Shown here piece by piece: positions 36,942 to 45,721 of a stretch of 64,000 bases of DNA. Position numbers and translations under genes: made by a program. The stretch's first letter is position 1. The number at the start of each line of letters is the position of its first letter. Source of the stretch: Thalassobacillus pellis. Its GTDB lineage: Bacteria; Bacillota; Bacilli; Bacillales; Halobacillaceae. Under the pieces are notes generated by a model that searched no databases, had not been told where the DNA came from, and saw nothing but the letters and a program-made list of their open reading frames with translations. The stretch lies in the NCBI RefSeq assembly GCF_016908295.1, contig NZ_JAFBDO010000002.1:434001-498000 (forward strand), written 5' to 3'.

Positions 36942-38260
36942 TAGCGGTCACTCCCATTATTAAGTCCTGCCAAGCGTTTGATGGACTCCTCATACGTTGA
37001 CTGTTCATACATACCTTGTTTCAAAAATTGGACGATGGCTGGATTTGCTCGAATAGAAGCATCAATATTGCTGTCTGTCCCTTTTTTATAGGCACCTATC
37101 TGGATCAACTCGCGGTTTTCCTCGTAGGTTGCCAGTAAAGAGCGGACATTGTCTGCGGCTTCTCTGTGTCTGGAATCAACCACCTGGTTCATTACCCTGC
37201 TGATGGAGCGCAGGACGTTTATTGCTGGAAATTGATTCTGCTCAGCTAATTTCCGATCAAGTACAAAGTGTCCATCCAGAATCCCTCTTACCGTATCAGC
37301 TATCGGCTCGTTCATATCATCTCCATCAACAAGGACGGTGTAAAATGCCGTTACTGTACCGAATTTACTGGTTCCGGTCCGTTCCAGAAGCTTGGGCAAG
37401 ATAGCAAAAACGGAAGGTGTGTACCCCTTAGTAGTAGGAGGCTCTCCTACAGCAAGTCCGATTTCACGCTGTGCCATAGCTACTCTGGTGACGGAATCCA
37501 TCATCAGGTTTACCTGGAAGCCCATATCCCGAAAATACTCACTGATTGCAGTTGCTGTATAAGCTCCTTTAATACGCATCAACGCAGGCTGGTCAGAAGT
37601 AGCGACTATTACTACTGACTTTCTGAGTCCTTCCTCACCAAGATCGTTTTCAATAAACTCGCGTACCTCTCTGCCCCTTTCACCTATCAGAGCTATGACA
37701 TTGATGCTGGCTGAGCTATTTCTGGCAATCATCCCCATCAGCGTACTTTTACCAACACCACTTCCGGCAAAGATACCAACCCGCTGCCCTTTTCCCATAG
37801 TTAGAAGGGAGTCTATCGCCTTAACACCGACTTGCAAAGGTTCTTTTATTGTCGGGCGTGACATCGGATTCGGCGGCTGTTGATCGGTTGGATAGCTTTT
37901 CAGACCTTTAGGTAATGGCTGGTTATCCAGTGGGGATCCCATTGCATCAAGAACTTTGCCAATCAAGCCCATACCTACTTTCACCTTCAAGGATGTTCCA
38001 GTTGCTTCTACCAGACTCCCGGGACTGATCTCCCTCACTTCTTTAAATGGCATGAGGATGACATTTTCGTTATTGAAACCTACTACCTCTGCCTTAATGG
38101 TTTTTCCATTCTGAGAAGGAGTATGGATGAGGCATACATCCCCTATGGATACTTCCGGCCCTTTTGATTCAATCATTAATCCGACCACACGATGAATTTT
38201 TCCAAAGCGTTTATATGTATCCGTTTGAGCTATTGCATTCTGGTAAAGCTGTTTATTCAT
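36941..38260 (-). CDS. fliI: Flagellum-specific export ATPase FliI
   Basis: Hexameric ATPase of the export apparatus, homologous to F1-ATPase beta. 439 residues, matching the B. subtilis length. Walker A GIFAGSGVGKSTLMGMIARN, INVIALIGERGREVREFIE, and Walker B region VNLMMDSVTRVAMAQREIGL are visible, then GYTPSVFAILPKLLERTG. The ATG at 38258-38260, 8 nt after AGGAAGG, is preferred over one at 38266 with too little spacing. The start overlaps the fliH end; fliJ overlaps its stop. Confidence 0.97.
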   Translation of the reverse strand: MNKQLYQNAIAQTDTYKRFGKIHRVVGLMIESKGPEVSIGDVCLIHTPSQNGKTIKAEVVGFNNENVILMPFKEVREISPGSLVEATGTSLKVKVGMGLIGKVLDAMGSPLDNQPLPKGLKSYPTDQQPPNPMSRPTIKEPLQVGVKAIDSLLTMGKGQRVGIFAGSGVGKSTLMGMIARNSSASINVIALIGERGREVREFIENDLGEEGLRKSVVIVATSDQPALMRIKGAYTATAISEYFRDMGFQVNLMMDSVTRVAMAQREIGLAVGEPPTTKGYTPSVFAILPKLLERTGTSKFGTVTAFYTVLVDGDDMNEPIADTVRGILDGHFVLDRKLAEQNQFPAINVLRSISRVMNQVVDSRHREAADNVRSLLATYEENRELIQIGAYKKGTDSNIDASIRANPAIVQFLKQGMYEQSTYEESIKRLAGLNNGSDR

Positions 38261-39020
38261 TTCCATCGCCTTCCTGATATAGCTCAAATAATTTCCTGCG
38301 AATCTCGAGGAGCTGTTCATCAACGGAAGCATTCATACTTCCAAATGGTGTTTCAATCATACAATGTAGAGGGTCGACATCATCCTTCGCATAGATTAAA
38401 AGCTCTGATTTGGCTGTAATACAATTTTCAAGCTCTTCTTTTTGTGTTAACAGCAGATCGTACTTATCTGGATGAACATATATCATTATTTCAGGCTGCT
38501 GTTGGACTTCTTTAAGTACAGCTTTAACCAGGAAAAGGAAATTCTCTTTTTTTTCATTTATGTAGTGCTTCAGAATTTTTCTGGCGGCCTCTATACTCAA
38601 ATCCAATATCATTTCTTCACTCGAAGCCACTATTTGTCTATAATCCTCTTTTGCTTTATCAATGATGGTTCTGGATTTGCTTATATTTTCCCTATACTCC
38701 TCAAAACCTTGCTTTTGACCATTTTTCAGACCTTCAGAGAATCCTGTTTCCTCAGCTTGTCTCACTAATGCTTTTTTTTCAGATTCCCAGGTTTCTTTTT
38801 CCTTTTGAATTTCTCTTTTCGCATGTTGAATGATGCGGTCAGCCTCTTTATGCGCCCAATCCAGTTGCTTCTCCGCATCTATTAATTTTTGATTTGCACG
38901 CTGGTGAGTATTTGTATAGTCTTCCTGTTCCTTCTCCGGTGATTGATTGTTTCGAAATGCCACCGGGCGAAGCTTGATTACTCGTGTATTTGGACCATGA
39001 AATTCACTGGAATCAGACAA
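38253..39020 (-). CDS. fliH: Flagellar export regulator FliH
   Basis: Peripheral stalk protein that binds FliI and connects it to the C-ring. About 255 residues with a long central coiled coil (EKQLDWAHKEADRIIQHAKR) and a C-terminal FliH/HrpE domain (LDLSIEAARKILKHYINEK). Start choice is uncertain: ATG at 39029 abuts GGAGGAG; the TTG at 39018-39020 has 9-nt spacing and is given here; a TTG at 39047 also has a possible site. Its 5' end overlaps the end of fliG and its 3' end overlaps fliI. Confidence 0.93.
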   Translation of the reverse strand: MSDSSEFHGPNTRVIKLRPVAFRNNQSPEKEQEDYTNTHQRANQKLIDAEKQLDWAHKEADRIIQHAKREIQKEKETWESEKKALVRQAEETGFSEGLKNGQKQGFEEYRENISKSRTIIDKAKEDYRQIVASSEEMILDLSIEAARKILKHYINEKKENFLFLVKAVLKEVQQQPEIMIYVHPDKYDLLLTQKEELENCITAKSELLIYAKDDVDPLHCMIETPFGSMNASVDEQLLEIRRKLFELYQEGDGNE

Positions 39021-40023
39021 TGATATCATCTCCTCCACCACGCGCAATGACTATCTCTCCTACATCCTCCAGTCTGCGGATGACAGACACGATTCTCGTT
39101 TGTGCTTCCTCTACGTCCTTCAATCGGACAGGACCCATGAATTCCATTTCTTCTTTGAATGTATCTGCCATACGCTGCGACATGTTATTAAAGACAATAT
39201 CTTTAACTTCTTCGCTTGCAACTTTAAGGGCAAGGCGTAAATCATCATTTTCTACTTCGCGAATCACACGCTGGATAGCGCGATTGTCCAGTGTGACAAT
39301 GTCCTCAAATACGAACATCCGCTTTTTGATTTCTTCTGCGAGGTCTGGATCTTGAATTTCAAGTGCATCAAGAATGGTGCGCTCCGTGCTCCTATCTACA
39401 CCGTTCAGTACTTCCACTACAGCAGGAATTCCTCCAGTTTGGGTGTAGTCCTGTGTAACTGTAGCTGAAAGCTGCCGTTCAAGTATTTGTTCAACCTGAT
39501 TAATGATTTCAGGTGAGGTTGAATCCATCACTGCAATTCTTTTGGCAATGTCTGCCTGCATCTCCTGGGGAAGCTCTGATAAGATTTGCGCTGATTGAGC
39601 AGAATCCAGGTAAGTAAGCACCAGTGCAATCGTCTGTGGGTGTTCATTCTGGATGAAATTAAGTATCTGCCCAGGATCTGCCTTTCGGGCGAAATCAAAC
39701 GGTCTAACCTGGAGAGAGTTAGTCAGTCTGTTAATGATATGGGCTGCTTCATTTTCACCAAGGGCCTTTTCCAGGACCGTTTTGGCATAGCCGATACCTC
39801 CCTGGGTGATATAATCCTGCGCCAATGCAATTTGATGAAATTGCTCCAGGATAGCTTCCTTCTGTCTGGAATCTACTTTTTGTACAGAGGATATTTCAAG
39901 GGTAAGCTTCTCAATTTCCTCTTCTGTCAGGTGCTTATAAATTTGAGCGGATACATCCGGCCCCATAGAAATAAGTAGAATGGCAGCTTTTTGTCTTCCG
40001 GTCAATTTATGTTTTTTTGCCAT
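39013..40023 (-). CDS. fliG: Flagellar motor switch protein FliG
   Basis: Connects the MS-ring to the C-ring and interacts with the stator to generate torque. 336 residues. N-terminal domain LTGRQKAAILLISMGPDVSA, the middle armadillo domain with FIQNEHPQTIALVLTYLD (EHPQ motif), and a C-terminal torque domain with VFEDIVTLDNRAIQRVIREV carrying the conserved charged residues. It lies between fliF and fliH and overlaps the latter. Confidence 0.98.
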   Translation of the reverse strand: MAKKHKLTGRQKAAILLISMGPDVSAQIYKHLTEEEIEKLTLEISSVQKVDSRQKEAILEQFHQIALAQDYITQGGIGYAKTVLEKALGENEAAHIINRLTNSLQVRPFDFARKADPGQILNFIQNEHPQTIALVLTYLDSAQSAQILSELPQEMQADIAKRIAVMDSTSPEIINQVEQILERQLSATVTQDYTQTGGIPAVVEVLNGVDRSTERTILDALEIQDPDLAEEIKKRMFVFEDIVTLDNRAIQRVIREVENDDLRLALKVASEEVKDIVFNNMSQRMADTFKEEMEFMGPVRLKDVEEAQTRIVSVIRRLEDVGEIVIARGGGDDIIV

Positions 40024-40035
40024 CCATATACCTCC

Positions 40036-41637
40036 TTAATCCTCGGCAATCCAGGACCTTAACAGTTTGGCAAAGTCCTCGGGCTTATCTTTTGCCATTC
40101 GTTCTAACTGCTTCCTCCTGACAGTTTCTTCTGTCTCTTTGTTATCCTCTAATTCCGGGATATCCATAGGAGGCTTCTCCTGATGATAGACTTCCTCAAA
40201 AATTTCCTCGTCTTCATATCTATCTTTCTTTCTGAACAGCATCCAAGCCAGCAGCAGAACGATGAACAGAACCAGACCTCCTGCGATATAGACCCACATT
40301 GGAATGCCAGGACTGGAAGGGGCTTGTTCATTTCCTTGATTCGCGAATTCCTGGAAGACGATGGATACCTTTTCAGCTGACTCCACATCCCCATACGGCT
40401 TGGCAATTGATGTGGTGATGATCGAGTCAAGAATCGACTGAACACTCTCCTGAACAGTAGCCTGCTCAGCTTCTGACAAATACTGTACTTCCCCTGCTTC
40501 ATTGATGCCTTTCGAATTATCAATCGCTACCTGAATTCCAATATCTCTAATTTTATAAGGACTTTCGACAATGTCTCTGGTTATTCGGTTAAATTCATTG
40601 TTGATTGTTTCTTTTACCATTTCATAATTTCCGCCATCGCCTTCTGCCTGGCCCTCATATCCAGGAATGTCACCTTCTCCGGCAGGCTCACCTCCGACTG
40701 GAGGGTTTCCGCTGTAGGTTTCTGTTATCCGCTCGACACTGACTGGAAGTCCTTCCATGGTTTCAGGGTCAGCAGGTTCGATGAGCTCTTCGACACGGTT
40801 CTCTTTCGTGAAATCAATATCCGTTGTAACAGAAGCTATAACATTTTCCATCCCTACCATTGCCCCTAAGAGCTGTTGGACTCTTCTCTGGATATCACGT
40901 TCAATGTCCTCTTTTATCTTTTGCTGTTGGGTATATGTATCGCTGCCTGCTAATGTATCATTATTTATTTGATCAAAATACTCAAAATTCTGATTCATGA
41001 TGACGATATTCTCAGTAGGAAGGTTCGGTACAGATTTAGAGACAAGATGGTAGAGAGCCTGGATCTGCTTCCCCTCAAATTGATATCCCGGTTCGGTGTT
41101 CACTACGATCGAAGCTGTGGCTTCCTGCTTTTCATCCCCGATAAATACCGGCTCCGGTGGTTTGTTTATCATCACCTTCGCATCTTTTATTCCCTCGATT
41201 CTCATCATCATATTAGCCAGTTCTGTCTGCATGGTATCGAGTTTTATCATATTAAACTCGTTATCTGTCATCCCCCATGAAGCATTTTCACTGAAAAAGG
41301 AATAATCTATGTTGCCACTGTCCGGAAGACCTAATGCAGCTAAATCAACCAGCAGACTCTCCACCTCTGTTTCAGGCACCATTAACGTTGTGCCTCCATC
41401 AGAAAGTTCATAAGGGACCGCTCTTGAATCCAGCTCAGCTTTGATCTGTCCGATCTCCTGCAAACTCAGGTCTCTGTATAAAGGGACCATATTGCTTCCA
41501 GCCGAGAAAACGCTGACCAAGACTAGAAGTGCCGTGATCCCTATAACCCCCCCGATCATGACACCTTTCTGGACAATGCTTCTACTCTTCCAGAAATCAA
41601 ATGTTTTTTCTTTAAAATTCATTATTTTTTTTCTCAT
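40036..41637 (-). CDS. fliF: Flagellar MS-ring protein FliF
   Basis: Builds the membrane and supramembrane ring on which the flagellum assembles. About 533 residues: membrane helix near residues 22-44, the periplasmic-type ring-building motifs (MVPLYRDLSLQEIGQIKAEL; MMMRIEGIKDAKVMINKPPEP), a polar loop, a second membrane helix near 440-465 (PMWVYIAGGLVLFIVLLLAW) and a short cytosolic tail that binds FliG. The ATG at 41635-41637, 6 nt after GGGGG, is preferred over 41649. Confidence 0.97.
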   Translation of the reverse strand: MRKKIMNFKEKTFDFWKSRSIVQKGVMIGGVIGITALLVLVSVFSAGSNMVPLYRDLSLQEIGQIKAELDSRAVPYELSDGGTTLMVPETEVESLLVDLAALGLPDSGNIDYSFFSENASWGMTDNEFNMIKLDTMQTELANMMMRIEGIKDAKVMINKPPEPVFIGDEKQEATASIVVNTEPGYQFEGKQIQALYHLVSKSVPNLPTENIVIMNQNFEYFDQINNDTLAGSDTYTQQQKIKEDIERDIQRRVQQLLGAMVGMENVIASVTTDIDFTKENRVEELIEPADPETMEGLPVSVERITETYSGNPPVGGEPAGEGDIPGYEGQAEGDGGNYEMVKETINNEFNRITRDIVESPYKIRDIGIQVAIDNSKGINEAGEVQYLSEAEQATVQESVQSILDSIITTSIAKPYGDVESAEKVSIVFQEFANQGNEQAPSSPGIPMWVYIAGGLVLFIVLLLAWMLFRKKDRYEDEEIFEEVYHQEKPPMDIPELEDNKETEETVRRKQLERMAKDKPEDFAKLLRSWIAED

Positions 41638-41704
41638 AATTGCCCCCATAAAAAACGCGCTTCACAAGAATACATATAATGACGAAGATGATTGGAGTAT
41701 TGTT

Positions 41705-42010
41705 TTATACTTGCATACGCATAATTTCCCGATATGCTTCTATTGCCTTGTTTTGCATTTCTACCGAAAGCTGCATGGTGATGCTTGCTTTTTTAGCCGT
41801 CACCATCACGTCATGCAAATCAGTGATTTCTCCCCTTGCCAGCGCCTCTGTTTTTTGATCGGACGCTACTTGGGCCTGGTTAACCTTGTCAATGGCATTT
41901 TTAAGACTGGATGCAAATTGTTCATGTGCTTCTCCGGGTGTCACGTTGTTATTATTTTGCACCTGCTGTAACAGGGAAGAAGGTTGATTGATTTGAAAAA
42001 TGTTGTTCAT
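41705..42010 (-). CDS. fliE: Flagellar hook-basal body complex protein FliE
   Basis: Small rod adapter between the MS-ring/export gate and the rod. 101 residues, standard size, mostly helical, with FASSLKNAIDKVNQAQVASD and the conserved C-terminal LHDVMVTAKKASITMQLSVEMQNKAIEAYREIMRMQV split over the last 40 residues. It lies between flgC and fliF. The ~65-nt gap before fliF holds no gene. Confidence 0.96.
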   Translation of the reverse strand: MNNIFQINQPSSLLQQVQNNNNVTPGEAHEQFASSLKNAIDKVNQAQVASDQKTEALARGEITDLHDVMVTAKKASITMQLSVEMQNKAIEAYREIMRMQV

Positions 42011-42028
42011 ATTCGATCACCTCTCAGG

Positions 42029-42484
42029 TTATTTGCCGATTTCTAATGCTTTTAACAATATGGATTTTGTAGCGTTCATTGCAGTTACATTTGCTTCATA
42101 TGACCGAGTTGCACTCATTAGGTCGACCATTTCACGCAATGGGTCAACATTCGGCATGGCAACATATCCGTTCTCATCCGCATCTGGATGGTTGGGATTA
42201 TATTCCATTCTGAATGGTGCATCATCCTCTCGAATTTCCGTCACTCTGACGCCTTTATCAGGAGAAGCGGAGTTCCCTCTTGCCTGCTGAAGATAGGAGT
42301 GGAAGCTGCTGCCGCGAGGTTCGAACACTACAGATTTCCTTCGGTAAGGAAGCCATTCCCCGTCCGCTCCAATAGTTGCCCTCGTCGTTTCAGCATTGGC
42401 AATATTAGAGGAAATCGTGTCCATTCTCATTCGCTGAGCAGTCAGAGCACTTGCACTGACATTCATGGAGTGGAAAATCGTCAT
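42029..42484 (-). CDS. flgC: Flagellar basal-body rod protein FlgC
   Basis: Proximal rod subunit. 151 residues. N-terminal rod motif SALTAQRMRMDTISSNIANAETTR and C-terminal NVDPLREMVDLMSATRSYEANVTAMNATKSILLKALEI (two separate conserved blocks) are typical. It starts one nucleotide after the flgB stop behind AAAGGAGGCAGA, which lies inside the end of flgB, and is followed by fliE. Confidence 0.97.
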   Translation of the reverse strand: MTIFHSMNVSASALTAQRMRMDTISSNIANAETTRATIGADGEWLPYRRKSVVFEPRGSSFHSYLQQARGNSASPDKGVRVTEIREDDAPFRMEYNPNHPDADENGYVAMPNVDPLREMVDLMSATRSYEANVTAMNATKSILLKALEIGK

Positions 42485-42485
42485 C

Positions 42486-42881
42486 CTATCTGCCTCCTTT
42501 AATCACTGTTTCTAACCCACGTAGTTTACCATTCATTCGATCCACAACAGCCTGGTAATACAATTGATTTTTAGCAAGTTCACTCATTTCTTTATCGATA
42601 TCAACGCTGTTGCCATTATGATTATAAGTTGCATTTCTATCTGTTACCACACGAAATGGACTTCTGCCAGAAGAATCAAATTCTATGTGCCTGGGATGAG
42701 TCCGTTTTGCCTGGAAGGAACCCGACAGTTCATTATGTAATATATCTTTAAAAACAGCTTGTTTTGCTTTATAACCAGGTGTGTCGACATTTGCGATATT
42801 ATTCGCTATGACTTTATTCTTTTGAGTGGCATAATCTAAGGAATTACCGAGCGTCTGAATTGTTCCCCCAAATAAGTTCAT
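42486..42881 (-). CDS. flgB: Flagellar basal-body rod protein FlgB
   Basis: Proximal rod subunit and first gene of the ~27.7-kb fla/che operon. 131 residues with LGNSLDYATQKNKVIANNIANVDTPGYK near the N-terminus (two conserved blocks), FKDILHNEL, and a shortened C-terminal helix VDIDKEMSELAKNQLYYQAV. A GGGGTGA ribosome binding site precedes the ATG, and a good SigA promoter lies ~40 nt farther upstream. Regulation by CodY is possible (see nearby box). Confidence 0.97.
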   Translation of the reverse strand: MNLFGGTIQTLGNSLDYATQKNKVIANNIANVDTPGYKAKQAVFKDILHNELSGSFQAKRTHPRHIEFDSSGRSPFRVVTDRNATYNHNGNSVDIDKEMSELAKNQLYYQAVVDRMNGKLRGLETVIKGGR

Positions 42882-42927
42882 GGTTAATCACCCCTATTTT
42901 CGACAATATTTTCCTTACTACAAAAAC

Positions 42928-42956
42928 ATTGTAAGTAAATCAAATGAAAGTGTCTA
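42928..42956 (-). promoter_or_regulatory. SigA promoter of the fla/che operon
   Basis: Minus strand: TAGACA (42951-42956), 17-nt spacer, TACAAT (42928-42933), each 5 of 6 to consensus. The predicted transcript start near 42921 gives a ~40-nt leader before flgB. No SigD-type sequence was seen here. Confidence 0.75.
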
Positions 42957-43144
42957 TGTGAATTCGTGATAATTTTAGAAAACCTTACAAAAAAGGACTT
43001 TCGTAATGGTCATATATGTCTTATTTTGTTACATAATATTACTATTTTATCTTAATTTTGGTATTTATGTTGGTTTATGTCGAAAAATGAATTGCTCGCT
43101 TCTATTATTACATACAAATATTCCAAAGGAAATGGCTTTTTGAA

Positions 43145-43159
43145 ATGATTCTGAAAATT
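43145..43159. promoter_or_regulatory. CodY-box-like site upstream of flgB
   Basis: On the minus strand, AATTTTCAGAATCAT matches the CodY consensus AATTTTCWGAAAATT at 12 of 15 positions. It lies ~220 nt upstream of the predicted flgB transcript start, farther than a simple repressor site would be. A second, weaker half-match lies near 42972-42986. CodY controls the fla/che promoter in B. subtilis, and codY is the next gene upstream. Confidence 0.45.
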
Positions 43160-43175
43160 ATCATTTTTGTATAGG

Positions 43176-43216
43176 TAAAAAGATCTGTCCATAACTAATG
43201 GACAGATCTTTTCAGC
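43176..43216 (-). terminator. Second terminator between codY and flgB
   Basis: A near-perfect long hairpin (43178-43192 with 43198-43212, AAAAGATCTGTCCAT against ATGGACAGATCTTTT) is followed on the minus strand by TTTTTACC. It would stop read-through coming from codY before the fla/che promoter; the symmetry also allows weak function on the plus strand. Confidence 0.75.
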
Positions 43217-43392
43217 TTGTGGAGAAACCTCTGCTTTTCCGCAAGCTTTTTTCTTCCCGCCCAGGAGCGAAGGACCATTCCTTTTCGGCGGACGAGCGCC
43301 CTAGCTTCCTCGCGAAACCCACGCTCGGCGATCTCGCCTCCCTCGTTCTTCCGCAGGAGTGGAAGTGCTCTCGCTCTTTGGAATTTCCTTAA
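43205..43392. repeat. GC-rich dispersed repeat of Bacillaceae type
   Basis: About 190 bp clearly richer in G+C than the AT-rich flanks, with palindromic pieces: an imperfect 12-bp hairpin 43214-43225/43236-43247 (AGCTTG/CAAGCT ends), CCCGCCCAGGAGCG, TTTTCGGCGGACGAGC and CTTCCGCAGGAGTGG. From memory this pattern (GCGGA, GCAGGAG, CGGCGGACG blocks) resembles dispersed intergenic repeats common in Bacillus-related genomes. It gives overlapping open frames on both strands, which I regard as spurious. It is sandwiched between two terminators. Confidence 0.65.
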
Positions 43393-43437
43393 AACAGAAA
43401 AAGACACGGGACTTACACTTTGAACTTCAGGAAAACG

Positions 43438-43478
43438 ACAAAAAAAGGCTGACGAGAGATTCTCTCGTCAGCCTTAAG
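43438..43478 (-). terminator. Intrinsic terminator after codY
   Basis: A 13-bp stem (43445-43457 with 43463-43475) with a 5-nt loop is followed on the minus strand by seven T residues (CTTTTTTTGTCG). It starts ~30 nt after the codY stop and ends the trmFO-xerC-hslV-hslU-codY operon. Confidence 0.93.
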
Positions 43479-43506
43479 CATCTTTCACAAGGTCGCTTTT
43501 TACAAA

Positions 43507-44286
43507 TCAATTGGTGCGTAATTTTTGTAATTCTAATAGAAAGTTGTTGTTCAGTACTTTTATATAAGTACCCTTCATGCCAAGGGAACGAGATTCAATG
43601 ACTCCAGCACTTTCTAATTTACGCAGGGCATTTACGATCACTGACCTTGTTATCCCTACTCTGTCAGCGATTTTACTGGCAACTAGTAATCCTTCGTTAC
43701 CCTCTAATTCCTCAAATATATGCTCGATTGCTTCGAGCTCACTATAAGACAAGGAACTTATCGCCATCTGGACTACCGCTTTGCTGCGGGCTTCCTGCTC
43801 GATCTCTTCCGTTTTTTCATGTAAGATTTCCATACCTACAACTGTCGCCCCGTATTCTGCAAGGAGAAGATCATCTTCTTCAAAGCTGTCGCTGATTCTG
43901 CTTAAGATTAATGTTCCTAAACGTTCTCCTCCGCCAATGATTGGTACAATGGTTGTTAAACCATTCTCAAACAGGTCCCTGTTTTCAACAGGAAATGCAG
44001 TAAATTCACTGTTGATATCAATATTTGCCGTCGTTTCCTGGATAGTGAAAAGATTTTGTGTGTACGCTTCCGGGAATTGACGTTCAGACAACATCGCTTT
44101 CATTCGCTCATTTTCAATTTCCTGTTTAATAGCGAAACCTAAAAGCTTACCCCTCCGGCTTAAAATGAAAATATTTGCTCCAATGACGTCTCTTAAGGTT
44201 GCAGACATATCATTGAAGTTGACAGACTTTCCTGTCGTTTTTTGCAACATCGAATTGATTTTTCTTGCACGCTCTAATAATTGCAT
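43507..44286 (-). CDS. codY: Global transcriptional repressor CodY
   Basis: Senses branched-chain amino acids and GTP and represses post-exponential genes when nutrients are plentiful. 259 residues, the canonical length. N-terminal GAF domain ([13 protein letters not shown] start, [43 protein letters not shown]); C-terminal winged helix-turn-helix with [29 protein letters not shown] almost identical to B. subtilis. It follows hslU by 25 nt behind TAGGAGGA, in the conserved xerC-hslV-hslU-codY order. Confidence 0.99.
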   Translation of the reverse strand: MQLLERARKINSMLQKTTGKSVNFNDMSATLRDVIGANIFILSRRGKLLGFAIKQEIENERMKAMLSERQFPEAYTQNLFTIQETTANIDINSEFTAFPVENRDLFENGLTTIVPIIGGGERLGTLILSRISDSFEEDDLLLAEYGATVVGMEILHEKTEEIEQEARSKAVVQMAISSLSYSELEAIEHIFEELEGNEGLLVASKIADRVGITRSVIVNALRKLESAGVIESRSLGMKGTYIKVLNNNFLLELQKLRTN

Positions 44287-44311
44287 GATGTTTTCCTCCT
44301 AACTTTGCCTC

Positions 44312-45706
44312 TTAAAGAATATATCGGCTTAAATCTCTATTCTTAACAATACTGCTCAGCTTCTCTTCTACATATTGAGGTGTGATTTGTATTGTCTCCA
44401 TCGTTACATCCGGAGCTTCGAATGATAGATCTTCAAGTAATTTCTCAAGAATCGTATGCAATCTTCTGGCTCCAATATTATCTGTTTCCTGATTTACCTC
44501 AAAAGCAATTTCCGCGAGCTTTGTAACAGCATCGTCAGAAAATTCAACCTTTATACCTTCTGTTTCTAATAAAGCTGTATATTGTTTCAATAATGCATTA
44601 GATGGCTCTGTCAAAATATTACGGAAATCATCGACGGTCAGCTTTTCCAGTTCTACCCGGATCGGAAATCTTCCTTGCAGTTCTGGTATCAAATCAGAAG
44701 GTTTTGCCATATGGAACGCACCGGCAGCAACAAAAAGTATATGATCGGTTTTGATTGGGCCATGTTTTGTCACAACGGTTGAGCCTTCCACGATCGGCAG
44801 AATGTCCCGCTGTACCCCTTCTCTTGATACATTAGCCTGATTATCACTTTTTGCTGCCACTTTATCGATTTCATCTATGAAAATGATCCCCGACTGTTCA
44901 ACTTTATGAACAGCCTGGTGTGTCACTTCATCCATATCAATCAACTTCTGGGCTTCTTCCTGAGTCAGGACTTTCCGTGCTTCTGAAACAGGAAGGCGGC
45001 GCTTTTTCTTTTTCTTAGGCATGAACTGGTTCATGGCATCCTGCATGTTCATACCCATTTGTTCCATTCCTGAACCTTGCAGCATGTCAAACATCGAAGG
45101 CTGTTGTTCTTCAACTTCAATGGTAACCATATGGTCTTCGAGTTCACCTAATGCCAGCTGTTTGGAGATACGGCTGCGTTTACTTTCTATTTCTGCTTCT
45201 TCCTGCCGCCCATTATCATCGGTATTTTGTTCCGGTTGCTGGTTGAAAAGCATTTCCAAAGGGTTCTTAAAATTATTCTGTTTCTTTTTCGATGGAACCA
45301 AAAGTTTCACAAGTCGCTTATTTGCCTGCTCTTTGGCTTTTTCCTGCACTTCTTCCATTTTCTCTTCCTTCACCATTCGTACGGCTGTTTCCACAAGATC
45401 ACGTACCATGGACTCGACATCTCTGCCCACATAGCCGACTTCTGTGAACTTGGTAGCTTCTACTTTAACAAACGGTGCACCGACCAATCTAGCCAGGCGA
45501 CGGGCGATTTCTGTTTTACCAACCCCTGTGGGGCCAATCATCAATATATTTTTCGGAACAATCTCCTCACGAAGCTGGTCATCCAGCTGCATGCGACGGT
45601 ACCGGTTTCGCAATGCAACCGCCACAGCCTTCTTGGCGTCACGTTGACCTATGATATACTGGTCGAGCTTGGTGACAATCTGTCTTGGAGTCAATTCAAA
45701 TGACAT
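44312..45706 (-). CDS. hslU: ATP-dependent protease ATPase subunit HslU (ClpY)
   Basis: AAA+ unfoldase that feeds proteins to HslV. 464 residues. Walker [20 protein letters not shown], Walker [13 protein letters not shown], and the pore-loop GYVGRDVES are present. The inserted I-domain (~130-235) contains a highly basic KKKKKRRLP patch. The C-terminal sensor-2 region ends with SRYIL, which docks into HslV. It follows hslV by 15 nt; codY follows. Confidence 0.98.
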   Translation of the reverse strand: MSFELTPRQIVTKLDQYIIGQRDAKKAVAVALRNRYRRMQLDDQLREEIVPKNILMIGPTGVGKTEIARRLARLVGAPFVKVEATKFTEVGYVGRDVESMVRDLVETAVRMVKEEKMEEVQEKAKEQANKRLVKLLVPSKKKQNNFKNPLEMLFNQQPEQNTDDNGRQEEAEIESKRSRISKQLALGELEDHMVTIEVEEQQPSMFDMLQGSGMEQMGMNMQDAMNQFMPKKKKKRRLPVSEARKVLTQEEAQKLIDMDEVTHQAVHKVEQSGIIFIDEIDKVAAKSDNQANVSREGVQRDILPIVEGSTVVTKHGPIKTDHILFVAAGAFHMAKPSDLIPELQGRFPIRVELEKLTVDDFRNILTEPSNALLKQYTALLETEGIKVEFSDDAVTKLAEIAFEVNQETDNIGARRLHTILEKLLEDLSFEAPDVTMETIQITPQYVEEKLSSIVKNRDLSRYIL

Positions 45707-45721
45707 CTGTTAGCGCCCTCC

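Noticed and set aside
37300-37330. GCCGATAG match to a SigD -10 inside fliI
   Set aside because: No TAAA-like -35 at 14-16 nt, and the bases are explained by conserved FliI codons.
43195-43407. Minus-strand 70-codon open frame and overlapping plus-strand frames in the GC-rich block
   Set aside because: They arise from the GC-rich palindromic repeat, overlap each other on both strands, lack ribosome binding sites and cross hairpin terminators.
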